A stretch of 34,987 nt of DNA from CAZWCX01 sp964632945. Lineage in GTDB: Bacteria > Planctomycetota > MHYJ01 > WSZJ01 > CAZWCX01. The number at the start of each line of letters is the position of its first letter. The stretch's first letter is position 1. Position numbers and translations under genes: made by a program. Shown one piece after another: positions 23,371-30,539 of the stretch. The notes beneath the pieces were generated by a model. It ran no database searches. It was not told where the DNA came from and saw nothing but the letters and a program-made list of their open reading frames with translations. The stretch is from contig CAZWCX010000077.1 of NCBI GenBank assembly GCA_964632945.1, positions 1-34,987 of the forward strand, in the 5' to 3' direction.

Positions 23371-24119
23371 CCGCGCCGCTCCTGACGGTGGAACGTTCGG
23401 GGGCCGTCGTCCGGCTGACGTTGGACCGGCCCCCGCTCAACGTCCTGAACATCCCCCTCATGGACGCGGTCCACGCCGCGCTCGTCGCTCTGCCGCCCCC
23501 CCCGGAGGTGCGCTTCCTCGTGTTCGCCGGGGCGGGCGCGAAAGGGTTTTCCGCCGGAGCCGATGTCGCCGACCATGTCCCCGAGCGTGTCGCTACCATG
23601 CTGCAGTCGTTCCACCGGATCTTCCGGCTCCTCTGGTCCGCCGACTGGATTTCCATCGCCGCCGTGCACGGGCACTGCCTCGGCGGCGGCATGGAACTCG
23701 CCGTGTTCTGCGACTTCCTCCTCGCGTCGCCCGACGCGCGCTTCGGGCAGCCGGAAGTCCGCCTCGCGTGCTTCCCCCCCGTGGCCGCCGTCGTCCTGCC
23801 CTCGCGGATCGGACTGACCCGCGCCCTGGATCTGCTCCTCACCGGGCGAACGATCCCGGCCGAGGTGGCGCATCAGTGGGGGCTCGTGTCGCGACTGTCG
23901 ACCCAACGCCCGCTGGCCGCGGAGGTGGCGGCCCTGCTCGAGGAACTGTCGCCCTTGAGCCCGGCGGCCCTGTCGATCACCCGCCGTGCGGCCCTGGCGG
24001 GCCTGGATTTCGAGGCCGCCCTCCGAGCGGCGGAATCCCTTTACCTGGACCGCTTGATGACAACCGACGATGCCGCGGAAGGAATCCGGTCGTTCCTCGA
24101 GAAACGCGGGCCCGCGTAA
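23367..24119 (+). CDS. Crotonase family protein, cyclohexa-1,5-dienecarbonyl-CoA hydratase-like
   Basis: This is a 250-residue crotonase. The segment FSAGADVADHVPERVATMLQ followed by FHRIFRLL resembles the dienoyl-CoA hydratases of anaerobic benzoyl-CoA degradation (BadK/BamR/Dch), where SAG-x-D-x-x-x-H-x-P is characteristic. The two glutamates needed for water addition are present in GGGMELAVFCD and FGQPEVRLACFPP. Start ATG 23367 overlaps the stop of the oxygenase gene, so coupling is certain in the DNA. The combination of a dienoyl-CoA-hydratase-like enzyme with an oxygen-using BoxB-like protein is unusual. The assignment to the BamR-like group rests on motif memory and is less sure than the crotonase call itself. 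Confidence 0.82.
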   Translation: MTAPLLTVERSGAVVRLTLDRPPLNVLNIPLMDAVHAALVALPPPPEVRFLVFAGAGAKGFSAGADVADHVPERVATMLQSFHRIFRLLWSADWISIAAVHGHCLGGGMELAVFCDFLLASPDARFGQPEVRLACFPPVAAVVLPSRIGLTRALDLLLTGRTIPAEVAHQWGLVSRLSTQRPLAAEVAALLEELSPLSPAALSITRRAALAGLDFEAALRAAESLYLDRLMTTDDAAEGIRSFLEKRGPA

Positions 24120-24143
24120 AGCGGGCGGAGATAGACGCAACCC

Positions 24144-24254
24144 CGCGAAACGCACCCCCGCCCGCGGGCCGCCGCCCAAAACCCGGNNNNNNNNNNCTGA
24201 TCGACGAACCGCGTCGAACCGCACCGCGGCGCGCGGTCCGGCGACGAAAACCGG
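24144..24254. repeat. Two diverged ~43-bp copies flanking the assembly gap
   Basis: Bases 24144-24186 and 24213-24254 align at about three quarters of positions, both ending in AAAA followed by CCGG. The run of N lies exactly between them. They look like adjacent units of a degenerate tandem repeat that the assembler could not close. GC-rich composition inflates the match, so the call is tentative. Confidence 0.4.
24187..24196. other. Assembly gap (10 N)
   Basis: Ten undetermined bases form a scaffold gap whose true length is unknown. It falls in the 171-base non-coding stretch between the crotonase gene and the rhodanese gene, so missing DNA or even a missing small gene in this operon cannot be excluded. 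Confidence 0.99.
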
Positions 24255-24290
24255 TCCCCGGGAACGGCGAACACCCAGGAGAAGGCGCTG

Positions 24291-24626
24291 ATGCACCCGC
24301 AGGAAGATCCGATCGAAATCTCACCCCAGGCGTTGGTCGAACGGGTACGCGCCGGCGAGCCCATTCTCCTCGTGGACGTGCGCGAACCGTGGGAGTACGA
24401 TGTCTGCCGCATCGAGGGCGCCAATCTCGTGCCGTTGGGGGAGATTCCCAGCCGGGTCGAAGAGTTGCGCATCGCCGGCGCGGTCGTCTGCTACTGCCAC
24501 CGGGGCGTACGCAGCCTGGAGGCCGCTTCCTGGCTGCGCTCCAAGGGCGTCGTGAAGGCAACCAGCCTGTCCGGAGGGATTGAACGCTGGTCCCTCGAGA
24601 TCGACCGGTCGGTCCCTCGTTATTGA
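24291..24626 (+). CDS. Single-domain rhodanese-like sulfurtransferase
   Basis: This is a 111-residue rhodanese domain that moves sulfane sulfur through a cysteine persulfide. The CDC25-like N-terminal motif LLVDVREPWEYDVCRIEGA leads to the active-site loop YC69HRGVRS, with C69 as catalytic residue and a six-residue loop, the size linked to sulfur substrates. The final SLSGGIERW is the usual C-terminal signature. The loop and length fit the stand-alone rhodaneses related to those fused to MoeB/ThiF proteins. The start ATG 24291 has AGGAGAAGG just upstream. It lies right of an assembly gap inside a cluster of CoA-ester enzymes; its partner is unknown. Confidence 0.93.
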   Translation: MHPQEDPIEISPQALVERVRAGEPILLVDVREPWEYDVCRIEGANLVPLGEIPSRVEELRIAGAVVCYCHRGVRSLEAASWLRSKGVVKATSLSGGIERWSLEIDRSVPRY

Positions 24627-24710
24627 GGACCCGGAGGCAAGTCCCGCGCCGCACCCTCCGCCCGCCCGAGCACGACTTTCAATCGCTCCCCCCCGTTGGA
24701 GGAACCCGAA

Positions 24711-25490
24711 GTGACCGCCGAGCCGATCCTGCGGATCGAAGTCGACGACTCGATCGCCACCCTCACCGTCCATCGACCCGACGTGCGCAATGCGCTGAGC
24801 CGGGAGCTGGTGGATGAGATCCACGCGGCCTTGCGCGGCCTGGCCGAGCGCAAGGATGCGGGCGTCGTCATCCTGACGGGGTCGGGCGACAAGGCCTTCG
24901 TCTCGGGCGCGGACATCCGGGAAATGCGCGAGCGGACTCGCCGGGAAGCCCTGATGGCCATCAATCAGGAACTCTTCTCGGCCGTGGAGGAGTTTCCCAA
25001 GGTCATCATCGCGGCGGTCAACGGGTACGCGCTCGGCGGCGGCTGCGAACTCGCCCTCGCCTGCGATCTGCGCGTGGCCGCGGAGACCGCGAAGTTCGGC
25101 TTTCCGGAAACCGGTCTCGGGATCATGCCCGCCGCCGGCGGGACCCAGCGATTGCCGCGTCTGATCGGCTGGGGAAAGGCCAAGGAACTCATTCTCACCG
25201 GCGAGATCGTTGATGCACGCACGGCGGAACGCCTCGGCATGGTCAATCAGGTCGTCCCCGCCGCCGACCTGCCGTCCGCCGCCCGCGCCCTGGCCCGCAA
25301 GGTGCTCTCGCGCGGACCGCTCGCCACCCGACTGGCCAAGCTGTCTCTCAACATGGCGGCCCGCACCGGCCTGGATACCGGACTCCAGATCGAGCGATTG
25401 GCGCAGGCGGTCCTCTTCGAGACCCAGGACAAGGTGGAAGGGATGACCGCGTTCCTGGAAAAGCGGCCACCCCGGTTCCGCGGGGAGTAG
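24711..25490 (+). CDS. Enoyl-CoA hydratase/isomerase family protein, third crotonase of the cluster
   Basis: This is a 259-residue canonical enoyl-CoA hydratase. RPDVRNALSRELVDEI and KAFVSGADIREM form the substrate and oxyanion region. Both catalytic glutamates are seen in GGGCELALACD and FGFPETGLGIMPAAGGTQRLPR. The start GTG 24711 follows GGAGG at 24698-24702 with an 8-base gap; the upstream TTG at 24696 would overlap that site. Of the three crotonases here this one most resembles ordinary short-chain enoyl-CoA hydratase of beta-oxidation, so it may act late in the pathway after ring opening. The next gene starts 4 bases after its stop. Confidence 0.92.
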   Translation: MTAEPILRIEVDDSIATLTVHRPDVRNALSRELVDEIHAALRGLAERKDAGVVILTGSGDKAFVSGADIREMRERTRREALMAINQELFSAVEEFPKVIIAAVNGYALGGGCELALACDLRVAAETAKFGFPETGLGIMPAAGGTQRLPRLIGWGKAKELILTGEIVDARTAERLGMVNQVVPAADLPSAARALARKVLSRGPLATRLAKLSLNMAARTGLDTGLQIERLAQAVLFETQDKVEGMTAFLEKRPPRFRGE

Positions 25491-25494
25491 GTCG

Positions 25495-25968
25495 ATGCCC
25501 ACCCTTCAGATCCTCACCCTTTACCTCCACCTCCTGTCCGCGGTCACGTGGATCGGGGGCACCATTTTCCTCACGGTCGTCGGCCCCCCCCTCCGGAAGC
25601 TCGACTTCGCACAATCGAATCTCTATCTCCGTACGATGAACCGGAGCTTCAAGGTCGCCTCGTGGCATGCGGTGATCCTGCTTCTGGTGACGGGAATCGG
25701 CAACCTGTGGTTTCAGCACGCCTTCGACGACTTCACCGCCTACGTGCAGGCCCGGCCGGCGATGCTGGTGAAACTCCTCGTGGTGACCCTCATGGTCATC
25801 GTGAAATACGTGCACGATTTCGTCACGGGACCGCGCGCGGCCGCCGCCGCCGAGGGACAGACGAATCCGTCCCAACCCTCGCCGGCCTGGAAGGCGACGA
25901 TGTTCCTGGCCCGGCTCAATCTCGTGCTCGCCCTGTTGGTCCTTTACCTGGCCCTCCTCGTGCGGTGA
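25495..25968 (+). CDS. HemJ/CopD-like four-helix membrane protein upstream of hemE
   Basis: This is a 157-residue inner-membrane protein with four predicted helices (about residues 5-29, 55-74, 90-110 and 137-156). H12 lies in the first helix (LYLHLLSAVTWIGG) and K93 starts the third (MLVKLLVVTLMVIVKY). HemJ, the oxygen-independent-looking protoporphyrinogen oxidase of many bacteria, has a similar size, helix count, VTW-x-[AG]G motif and equivalent His and Lys. CopD and DUF2269 proteins share the fold, so the family is not settled. Position favours a haem role: hemE begins 6 bases after its stop. It also overlaps functionally with the upstream cluster only by spacing (4 bases after the crotonase stop). 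Confidence 0.72.
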   Translation: MPTLQILTLYLHLLSAVTWIGGTIFLTVVGPPLRKLDFAQSNLYLRTMNRSFKVASWHAVILLLVTGIGNLWFQHAFDDFTAYVQARPAMLVKLLVVTLMVIVKYVHDFVTGPRAAAAAEGQTNPSQPSPAWKATMFLARLNLVLALLVLYLALLVR

Positions 25969-25974
25969 ATCTCC

Positions 25975-27075
25975 ATGAATGATCTGTTCCTGCGCTCCTG
26001 CCGGCGTGAACCGGTGGAACGAACTCCCGTTTGGTTCATGCGCCAGGCCGGACGCAGCCTGCCGGAATACCGCAAGATCCGACGGAAGTACTCGCTGCTG
26101 GAAATCTGCCGCCGTCCCGATGTCTGCTGCGAAGTGACCCTGCAGCCGATCCGCCGCCTCGGCGTGGACGCGGCGATCTTCTTCTCGGACATCATGGTCC
26201 CGCTCGGTCCGATGGGCGTGCAGTTCGACATCGTCGAGAAGGTCGGGCCCGTGATCGGGAATCCGATTACGCGAACCTCGGATGTCCGCAAGCTGCGCAT
26301 TCCCGAATGGCCCCACGCGCTCCCGGAGGTGTTCGAGTCGATCCGCTTGATCCGACAGGCCCTCGCGGGGCGGGCCCCGCTGATCGGATTCGCGGGCGCC
26401 CCGTTCACGCTGGCGGCCTATCTCATCGAGAACAAGCCCTCGCGCGATCTCGTGCGCACCCGGTCGTTCATGCTGCGCGAGCCGGCGACCTGGCACGCCC
26501 TCATGGACCGGCTCGCGACCGCACTGGAAGGATATCTGCTCGCTCAGGTCGAGGCCGGCGCCCAGGCGGTCCAGCTCTTCGACAGTTGGGCCGGCAGCCT
26601 CTCGGCGGCCGACTACGACCGATACGTCCTGCCCTATTCCCGCCGGATCCTGCGAGGACTGCGGAAGACCGGCGTCCCCCGAATCCACTTCGGTACCGGG
26701 ACGGCGATGCTCCTCGAACGCCTCGCCGCCGCCGGAGCCGATGTGGTGGGTGTGGACTGGCGCGTCCCGCTCGACGAGGCGCGACGCCGGCTCGGCCGCA
26801 AGGTCGCGGTCCAGGGTAACCTGGACCCGGTTTGCCTGCTCGGACCCTGGGAAGGCGTCGAGTCCCGCGCGCTCGACGTCCTCCGGCGAGCCGGGAATCA
26901 CCCCGGCCACGTCTTCAATCTCGGGCACGGAGTGCTGCCGGAAACCCCGGTGGGCCACCTGCAGCGACTCGTGGAGTTGGTCCATGCCGGAGTCGGCCCC
27001 CGGCGCTCCAGGGCTTCCGCGCGCCGGGCTCCCCGGCCGGCGGTCCGGGCACGGAAGCGCACGGGCAAGTCCTAG
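25975..27075 (+). CDS. hemE: Uroporphyrinogen decarboxylase
   Basis: This 366-residue cytoplasmic enzyme removes four acetate carboxyls from uroporphyrinogen III to give coproporphyrinogen III. Both family signatures are present: RTPVWFMRQAGRSLPEYR near residues 16-33, whose Arg residues bind substrate, and IGFAGAPFTLAAYLIE near 140. The key aspartate is in FFSDIMVPL. The final HVFNLGHGVLPETP motif is intact. A basic, Pro/Arg-rich tail of about 25 residues extends beyond the usual end. It directly follows the HemJ-like gene, suggesting a small haem module at the end of a long operon. Haem from this route would supply the cytochrome oxidase in the same window. Confidence 0.97.
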   Translation: MNDLFLRSCRREPVERTPVWFMRQAGRSLPEYRKIRRKYSLLEICRRPDVCCEVTLQPIRRLGVDAAIFFSDIMVPLGPMGVQFDIVEKVGPVIGNPITRTSDVRKLRIPEWPHALPEVFESIRLIRQALAGRAPLIGFAGAPFTLAAYLIENKPSRDLVRTRSFMLREPATWHALMDRLATALEGYLLAQVEAGAQAVQLFDSWAGSLSAADYDRYVLPYSRRILRGLRKTGVPRIHFGTGTAMLLERLAAAGADVVGVDWRVPLDEARRRLGRKVAVQGNLDPVCLLGPWEGVESRALDVLRRAGNHPGHVFNLGHGVLPETPVGHLQRLVELVHAGVGPRRSRASARRAPRPAVRARKRTGKS

Positions 27076-27094
27076 CCGCGATCGGACTCTGCCC

Positions 27095-27355
27095 TCAGGC
27101 CCCCGGCGCGGGCGGCGGCGCCGGCTTCTGGGCGGGCGGCGGGAGCGCGCGCGCCGGGCAGTCCGATTGGAACCCCGCCCCCTTGTGCGCGCCGTCGCAG
27201 AACGGCTTGTTCTGCGAGTGCCCGCACCGGCACAGCGAAACCGCCTCGCGCCCCGCAAGGTCGAACGGGTTGCCCGCCGCGTCCTTGATCACGATCCCCT
27301 TGCCCTGCAGGCGCAAGGGACCGTTCGACAGGATGGTGATTTCCATGTCGGCCAT
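27095..27355 (-). CDS. CDGSH iron-sulfur domain protein
   Basis: This is an 86-residue protein carrying a [2Fe-2S] cluster on the 3Cys-1His CDGSH motif: C42-x-C44, then P51-F-C53-D-G-A-H57. The N-terminal strand pattern (MEITILSNGPLRLQGKGIVIKD) is typical of short bacterial members. The C-terminal 20 residues are a Pro/Ala-rich tail. ATG 27355 is preceded by GGGAGGGCGAC, a good ribosome-binding site; longer upstream extensions are low complexity. It ends 20 bases from the convergent hemE. Proteins of this type are small redox or cluster-transfer factors; no partner is evident here. Confidence 0.9.
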   Translation of the reverse strand: MADMEITILSNGPLRLQGKGIVIKDAAGNPFDLAGREAVSLCRCGHSQNKPFCDGAHKGAGFQSDCPARALPPPAQKPAPPPAPGA

Positions 27356-27483
27356 GTCGCCCTCCCTTCGTCCACGTGGGTGCTGATTGCGCCGGGTTTC
27401 AGTATACCCCTCCCGCGGTCGATCGGATATGATTCCGAGTCCGACGCGAGCGGCCCCGCCGCCGGCAGAAAGCGAGCCCTCCG

Positions 27484-28032
27484 ATGAACGTCGAAATCGT
27501 ACGCCTCGACGCCGCCCGGCGCGCCGATTTCCACCGGGTTCACTCCGAAGAACATGGCTGCGGGTGGTGCTGCTGCATCGCCTGGTGGGTGCCCACCTGG
27601 GACGGTTGGGACCAACGCACCGGCGCGGAGAACCGCGCACTCCGAGAGGACCTGTTCGACCGCGGGGAGTACGACGGCTACCTGCTCTACGTCGACGGGG
27701 CGCCGGCCGGATGGTGTCAGGCCGGACCCCGCGACCGCCTCACCAAGCTCGTCCGCCAGTATCGGCTCCCGCCCGACCCCGGGGCCTGGGCCGTCACCTG
27801 CTTCCAGGTCCTTCCGCCCTTCCGGCGTCGAGGGCTGGCCGCACGGCTCCTCGCCGGTGTCCTCGAGGATCTGCGCGCCCGCGGCGTGGCTCGCGTCGAG
27901 GCCTTCCCCAAACGAACCCCGATGAACGATCCCCTCGATCTCTGGACCGGACCCGAGGCGATGTTCCTCGCCACCGGATTCAAGCCCATTCGGGAAGAGG
28001 ATCGCGGCCCCGTGCTGTCCCTCGATCTCTGA
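27484..28032 (+). CDS. GNAT family N-acetyltransferase
   Basis: This 182-residue acetyltransferase of the GNAT fold transfers acetyl from acetyl-CoA to an amine. The CoA pyrophosphate loop is V109-L-P-P-F-R-R-R-G-L-A119 after the strand VTCFQVL. An unusual Cys/Trp-rich N-terminal segment, CGWCCCIAWWVPTWDGW (residues 26-42), is shared by a subgroup of bacterial GNATs and may bind metal or form the acceptor site. The substrate is not predictable. ATG 27484 lies in a short intergenic region facing away from the CDGSH gene. TATGAT at 27428-27433 could be its -10 box, but no good -35 box is seen. Confidence 0.88.
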   Translation: MNVEIVRLDAARRADFHRVHSEEHGCGWCCCIAWWVPTWDGWDQRTGAENRALREDLFDRGEYDGYLLYVDGAPAGWCQAGPRDRLTKLVRQYRLPPDPGAWAVTCFQVLPPFRRRGLAARLLAGVLEDLRARGVARVEAFPKRTPMNDPLDLWTGPEAMFLATGFKPIREEDRGPVLSLDL

Positions 28033-28153
28033 CCGCTCCCCTGCCGCGCGCGAGACGGTGGCCGACCGTGCCGCGCTCACACGCCTTCAGGAGTTGACGC
28101 CGGCGGGCCGGCGGCAACCGCCCGCGCGGTGGGACCCTCACCCCGCGCAGGGA

Positions 28154-28204
28154 GATCGGGGGCCTCCCGATCCTCCTCCGTGCGCGGGGAATTCCCCGGG
28201 CGCA
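28154..28204. terminator. Two hairpins between convergent genes, likely bidirectional terminator
   Basis: Arms 28154-28160 and 28166-28172 are exact 7-bp inverted repeats with a 5-base loop. Bases 28181-28204 form a larger near-perfect palindrome centred on GGGGAATTCCCC. Both lie in the 245-base space between the GNAT gene and the propeller gene, which converge. T-tracts are absent, so termination is inferred. Confidence 0.4.
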
Positions 28205-28277
28205 TGAGGCCGATGGAGGTGAACACGCGGCCGCCCCCCCGCAGGCTCGCGAGGGGCGATCCCGCGCCGCGGGCGGC

Positions 28278-29327
28278 TCAATCTCGCCAATCCGCGAGGA
28301 ACACGTTCAGCTCGTGCTTCTCCTTCGCGTTCCGGTCTGAAATGAAGACCAGTCGCTTCCCATCGGGCGAAAAGCAGGGGAATCCGTCGAAGCCGGTGTG
28401 GTGGCTGACGCGTTCGTTCCCCTTGCCGTCCACGCCGATGAGATAGAGGGAGTAGTGCCCCGGATGGGTCGCCTCCTGATTCGACGAATAGAGAACACGT
28501 TTCCCGTCCGGATGGAAGAACGGAGCGAAGTTGATCTTCCCGTTGGCGGTGACGGCGCGTTCCTCGGACCCGTCCGGCCGGGCGACGTACACTTCCAGTT
28601 CCATTCCTTTGGGACGCAACACCCGCTCCTCGAGCATGTCCGCGAGTTCCGCCGCCCTGCCCTCCTCGCTCGGATAATAAGCCCGGTAGACGATCCACTC
28701 CCCGTCGGGCGAGAAGAAGGGTCCGCCGATGTAGCCCCAGCGATGATCGACCCTCCGCAGGTCGGTCCCGTCGGTGTTCATCGTGTACATCCACATCCCC
28801 TTCTCCCGGTGGGAGGTGAAGATGATCCGTTTCCCGTCGGGGCTGACCGTGGCTTCCGCGTCGTACCCGTCCTGCTCCGTCAGGGGGCGGACTACGCCGG
28901 TCTTCGGATCCGAAACGAAGATGTCGTAGGTGCGGTAGAGCGGCCACACGTACCCTCTGGAGCGATCGGGTGGAGCGGGCGGATCGTCGCCGTGATGATG
29001 CGTCGACGAGAAGACGAACCGTCCGTCGGGGAGGAAATAGGCGCACGTCGTGCGGCCCTTCCCGGAGGTGAGCCGCTCGATTTTCCCGCTCTCCAGGTCC
29101 ATCGAGTAGATCTGATCCGCGCGATCCCCCTCGCGGGTCGATTGGAAGATCAGCCGCTTTCCGTCGGGCGAGAAATACGCCTCGGCATTGACCCCGCCGG
29201 CGGTGAGTTGCCGCAAGGAGGCGAAGTGCCGCTCCTCCGGCAACGGCTTGATCTCATCCGCGCCGGCGATCCGGGCGGCCACGACCAGCAATCCCGCGAC
29301 CCACGGCACCAGGCTCCGTCCGCTCAT
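28278..29327 (-). CDS. Exported TolB-like WD40/PD40 beta-propeller protein
   Basis: This is a 349-residue secreted or periplasmic protein. After a signal peptide (WVAGLLVVAARIAGA) come six PD40-type repeats recognisable by the F-S-P-D-G-K-R-L-x-F pattern, at AYFSPDGKRLIFQS, AYFLPDGRFVFSS, ATVSPDGKRIIFTS, PFFSPDGEWIVYRA, PFFHPDGKRVLYSS and PCFSPDGKRLVFIS. Six blades match the TolB C-terminal propeller, but the TolB N-terminal domain is missing, so it is not TolB. The segment HHHGDD in the second blade could bind metal. It lies 19 bases after the cupredoxin-like lipoprotein gene and is transcribed with it. A binding or scaffolding role at the cell envelope is likely. Confidence 0.9.
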   Translation of the reverse strand: MSGRSLVPWVAGLLVVAARIAGADEIKPLPEERHFASLRQLTAGGVNAEAYFSPDGKRLIFQSTREGDRADQIYSMDLESGKIERLTSGKGRTTCAYFLPDGRFVFSSTHHHGDDPPAPPDRSRGYVWPLYRTYDIFVSDPKTGVVRPLTEQDGYDAEATVSPDGKRIIFTSHREKGMWMYTMNTDGTDLRRVDHRWGYIGGPFFSPDGEWIVYRAYYPSEEGRAAELADMLEERVLRPKGMELEVYVARPDGSEERAVTANGKINFAPFFHPDGKRVLYSSNQEATHPGHYSLYLIGVDGKGNERVSHHTGFDGFPCFSPDGKRLVFISDRNAKEKHELNVFLADWRD

Positions 29328-29346
29328 GTCGATCCCTTCGTCACAA

Positions 29347-30174
29347 TCACTTCTTGAACGAAAACATGATTTCCTTCTGCTCTTTGGCTCCGAGGGTCAC
29401 CTTCTCGGTCTTGCCCTGGGCGAATTCCTCATGCCAAGCGCTGATTTCGTAGTCGCCCGGAGGCAATCCGGAGATCCTGAACGACCCGTCGTCGCCGGTG
29501 ACCGCATGGTACGGATGCGGCAGGACGACCAGGAACGAATTCATCCAGGGATGGGTGTCGCACTTGATCCGGACCGGAATCTCCGCGATTCCGAAGGAGC
29601 GGTCATCCGTCTGTCCGGCGATCTGGCCGAAGTTGAACTCGTCATTCTTGCGGGCGAGTCCGTGAATGTTGTGGGTTACCGTATCGCCGTTGCGGAAGCG
29701 CACTTTCTGTCCGACCTGGGCCACGAGGACATGCGGAAGATAGAGACAGTCCCGCTGGTCCAGCACCACGGGTTCGGCGGGCGGCGGGAACGACCGTCCT
29801 TCCAATCCCTTGGAGACGTAGACGACGACATTGCGCAGGGTCCCGTCGGCGTTGACGATGAGGTCCTCCGAGAGGGCGCCATCGCCGTGGGCCTGGTCAC
29901 AGACCGGTTCCGCCGACATGCGAACCTTCTTTCGTTCCGGCGGCGTTCCGTCGAACACGACCTTGCCGGAGACGGTCGCGGCGGTGGCGGGATCGGTCGG
30001 CGCGGTCGTCGCTCCTCGGGGGGCGCCGGCCGTGCCCTCGGAGACGGCAGGCGTCTTGGCATCGCCCGCGGCCGGCGTCGATCCGGACCCGGCCGGCGGG
30101 GCCTTCTCGCATCCCAGGACCAGGGTCAGGACCAGGACCGCCCCGGCGGCAAATGTCGTCTGCTGGGTCGTCAT
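29347..30174 (-). CDS. Cupredoxin-like lipoprotein
   Basis: This is a 275-residue lipoprotein with lipobox LVLG-C22. A Thr/Ala/Pro-rich linker (residues 25-67) leads to a conserved domain beginning VSGKVVFDGTPPE. The copper-site pattern of plastocyanin-like proteins is visible: H168 in VTHNIH, then C205, H208 and M211 in IKCDTHPWMNSF. A carboxypeptidase-regulatory-like beta domain closes the protein (GSFRISGLPPGDYEISAWHEE). Related proteins are often annotated as methylamine-utilisation or plastocyanin-like and may carry electrons outside the membrane. ATG 30174 is preceded by GGAGG at a spacing of 8, and the promoter is at 30206-30234. The beta-propeller gene follows in the same operon. Confidence 0.88.
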   Translation of the reverse strand: MTTQQTTFAAGAVLVLTLVLGCEKAPPAGSGSTPAAGDAKTPAVSEGTAGAPRGATTAPTDPATAATVSGKVVFDGTPPERKKVRMSAEPVCDQAHGDGALSEDLIVNADGTLRNVVVYVSKGLEGRSFPPPAEPVVLDQRDCLYLPHVLVAQVGQKVRFRNGDTVTHNIHGLARKNDEFNFGQIAGQTDDRSFGIAEIPVRIKCDTHPWMNSFLVVLPHPYHAVTGDDGSFRISGLPPGDYEISAWHEEFAQGKTEKVTLGAKEQKEIMFSFKK

Positions 30175-30205
30175 GAAACGTTCCTCCCACTGGCGTCTTC
30201 CGTCC

Positions 30206-30234
30206 ATGATCGGTCCGCCGGCGACCCCTGTCAA
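30206..30234 (-). promoter_or_regulatory. Sigma70-like promoter of the cupredoxin/propeller operon
   Basis: On the minus strand TTGACA (30234-30229), a perfect -35 box, is followed by 17 bases and GATCAT (30211-30206). The expected start near 30199 leaves a 25-base leader with a GGAGG site before ATG 30174. Confidence 0.6.
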
Positions 30235-30465
30235 CCGCCGGTCCGCCCGCTTCCCGCGCGCGTCGACGGACGCCCCTTCGGACGCAGACCGGGCCCATCC
30301 CGTGGCCTCGAACCGGCCGGATCGGGGCGCCAAGCCGCAGGACGGCCCCACGGCCGGCGCAGACGCCACAACCCCGTTGGTCTCCGGGCCCGGTGAATCC
30401 GAAATTCGGGTCCTTCTTTCTATCCGATTCCCCCGTTCGCGTCCATTCCTCCTCGCGCCCTACGA

Positions 30466-30495
30466 TTGACAGTTTTCCACGCCCTGTGTTACAAG
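30466..30495 (+). promoter_or_regulatory. Sigma70-like promoter of glcD
   Basis: TTGACA (30466-30471) is followed by an 18-base spacer and TACAAG (30490-30495). The expected transcript start is near 30502, about 38 bases before ATG 30540. The remaining part of the 365-base space between the divergent genes (30175-30539) holds the opposite promoter and a short CCGAAATTCGG palindrome, but no gene. Confidence 0.5.
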
Positions 30496-30539
30496 GGCGG
30501 GAGATCTCCATTTTTCTTTTTCTGGCGAGGTTCCGCTCG

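Noticed and set aside
24187..24196. Frameshift or fusion joining the crotonase to the rhodanese across the gap
   Set aside because: The crotonase has its own stop at 24119 and the rhodanese its own ribosome-binding site and ATG at 24291; the gap lies in non-coding DNA.
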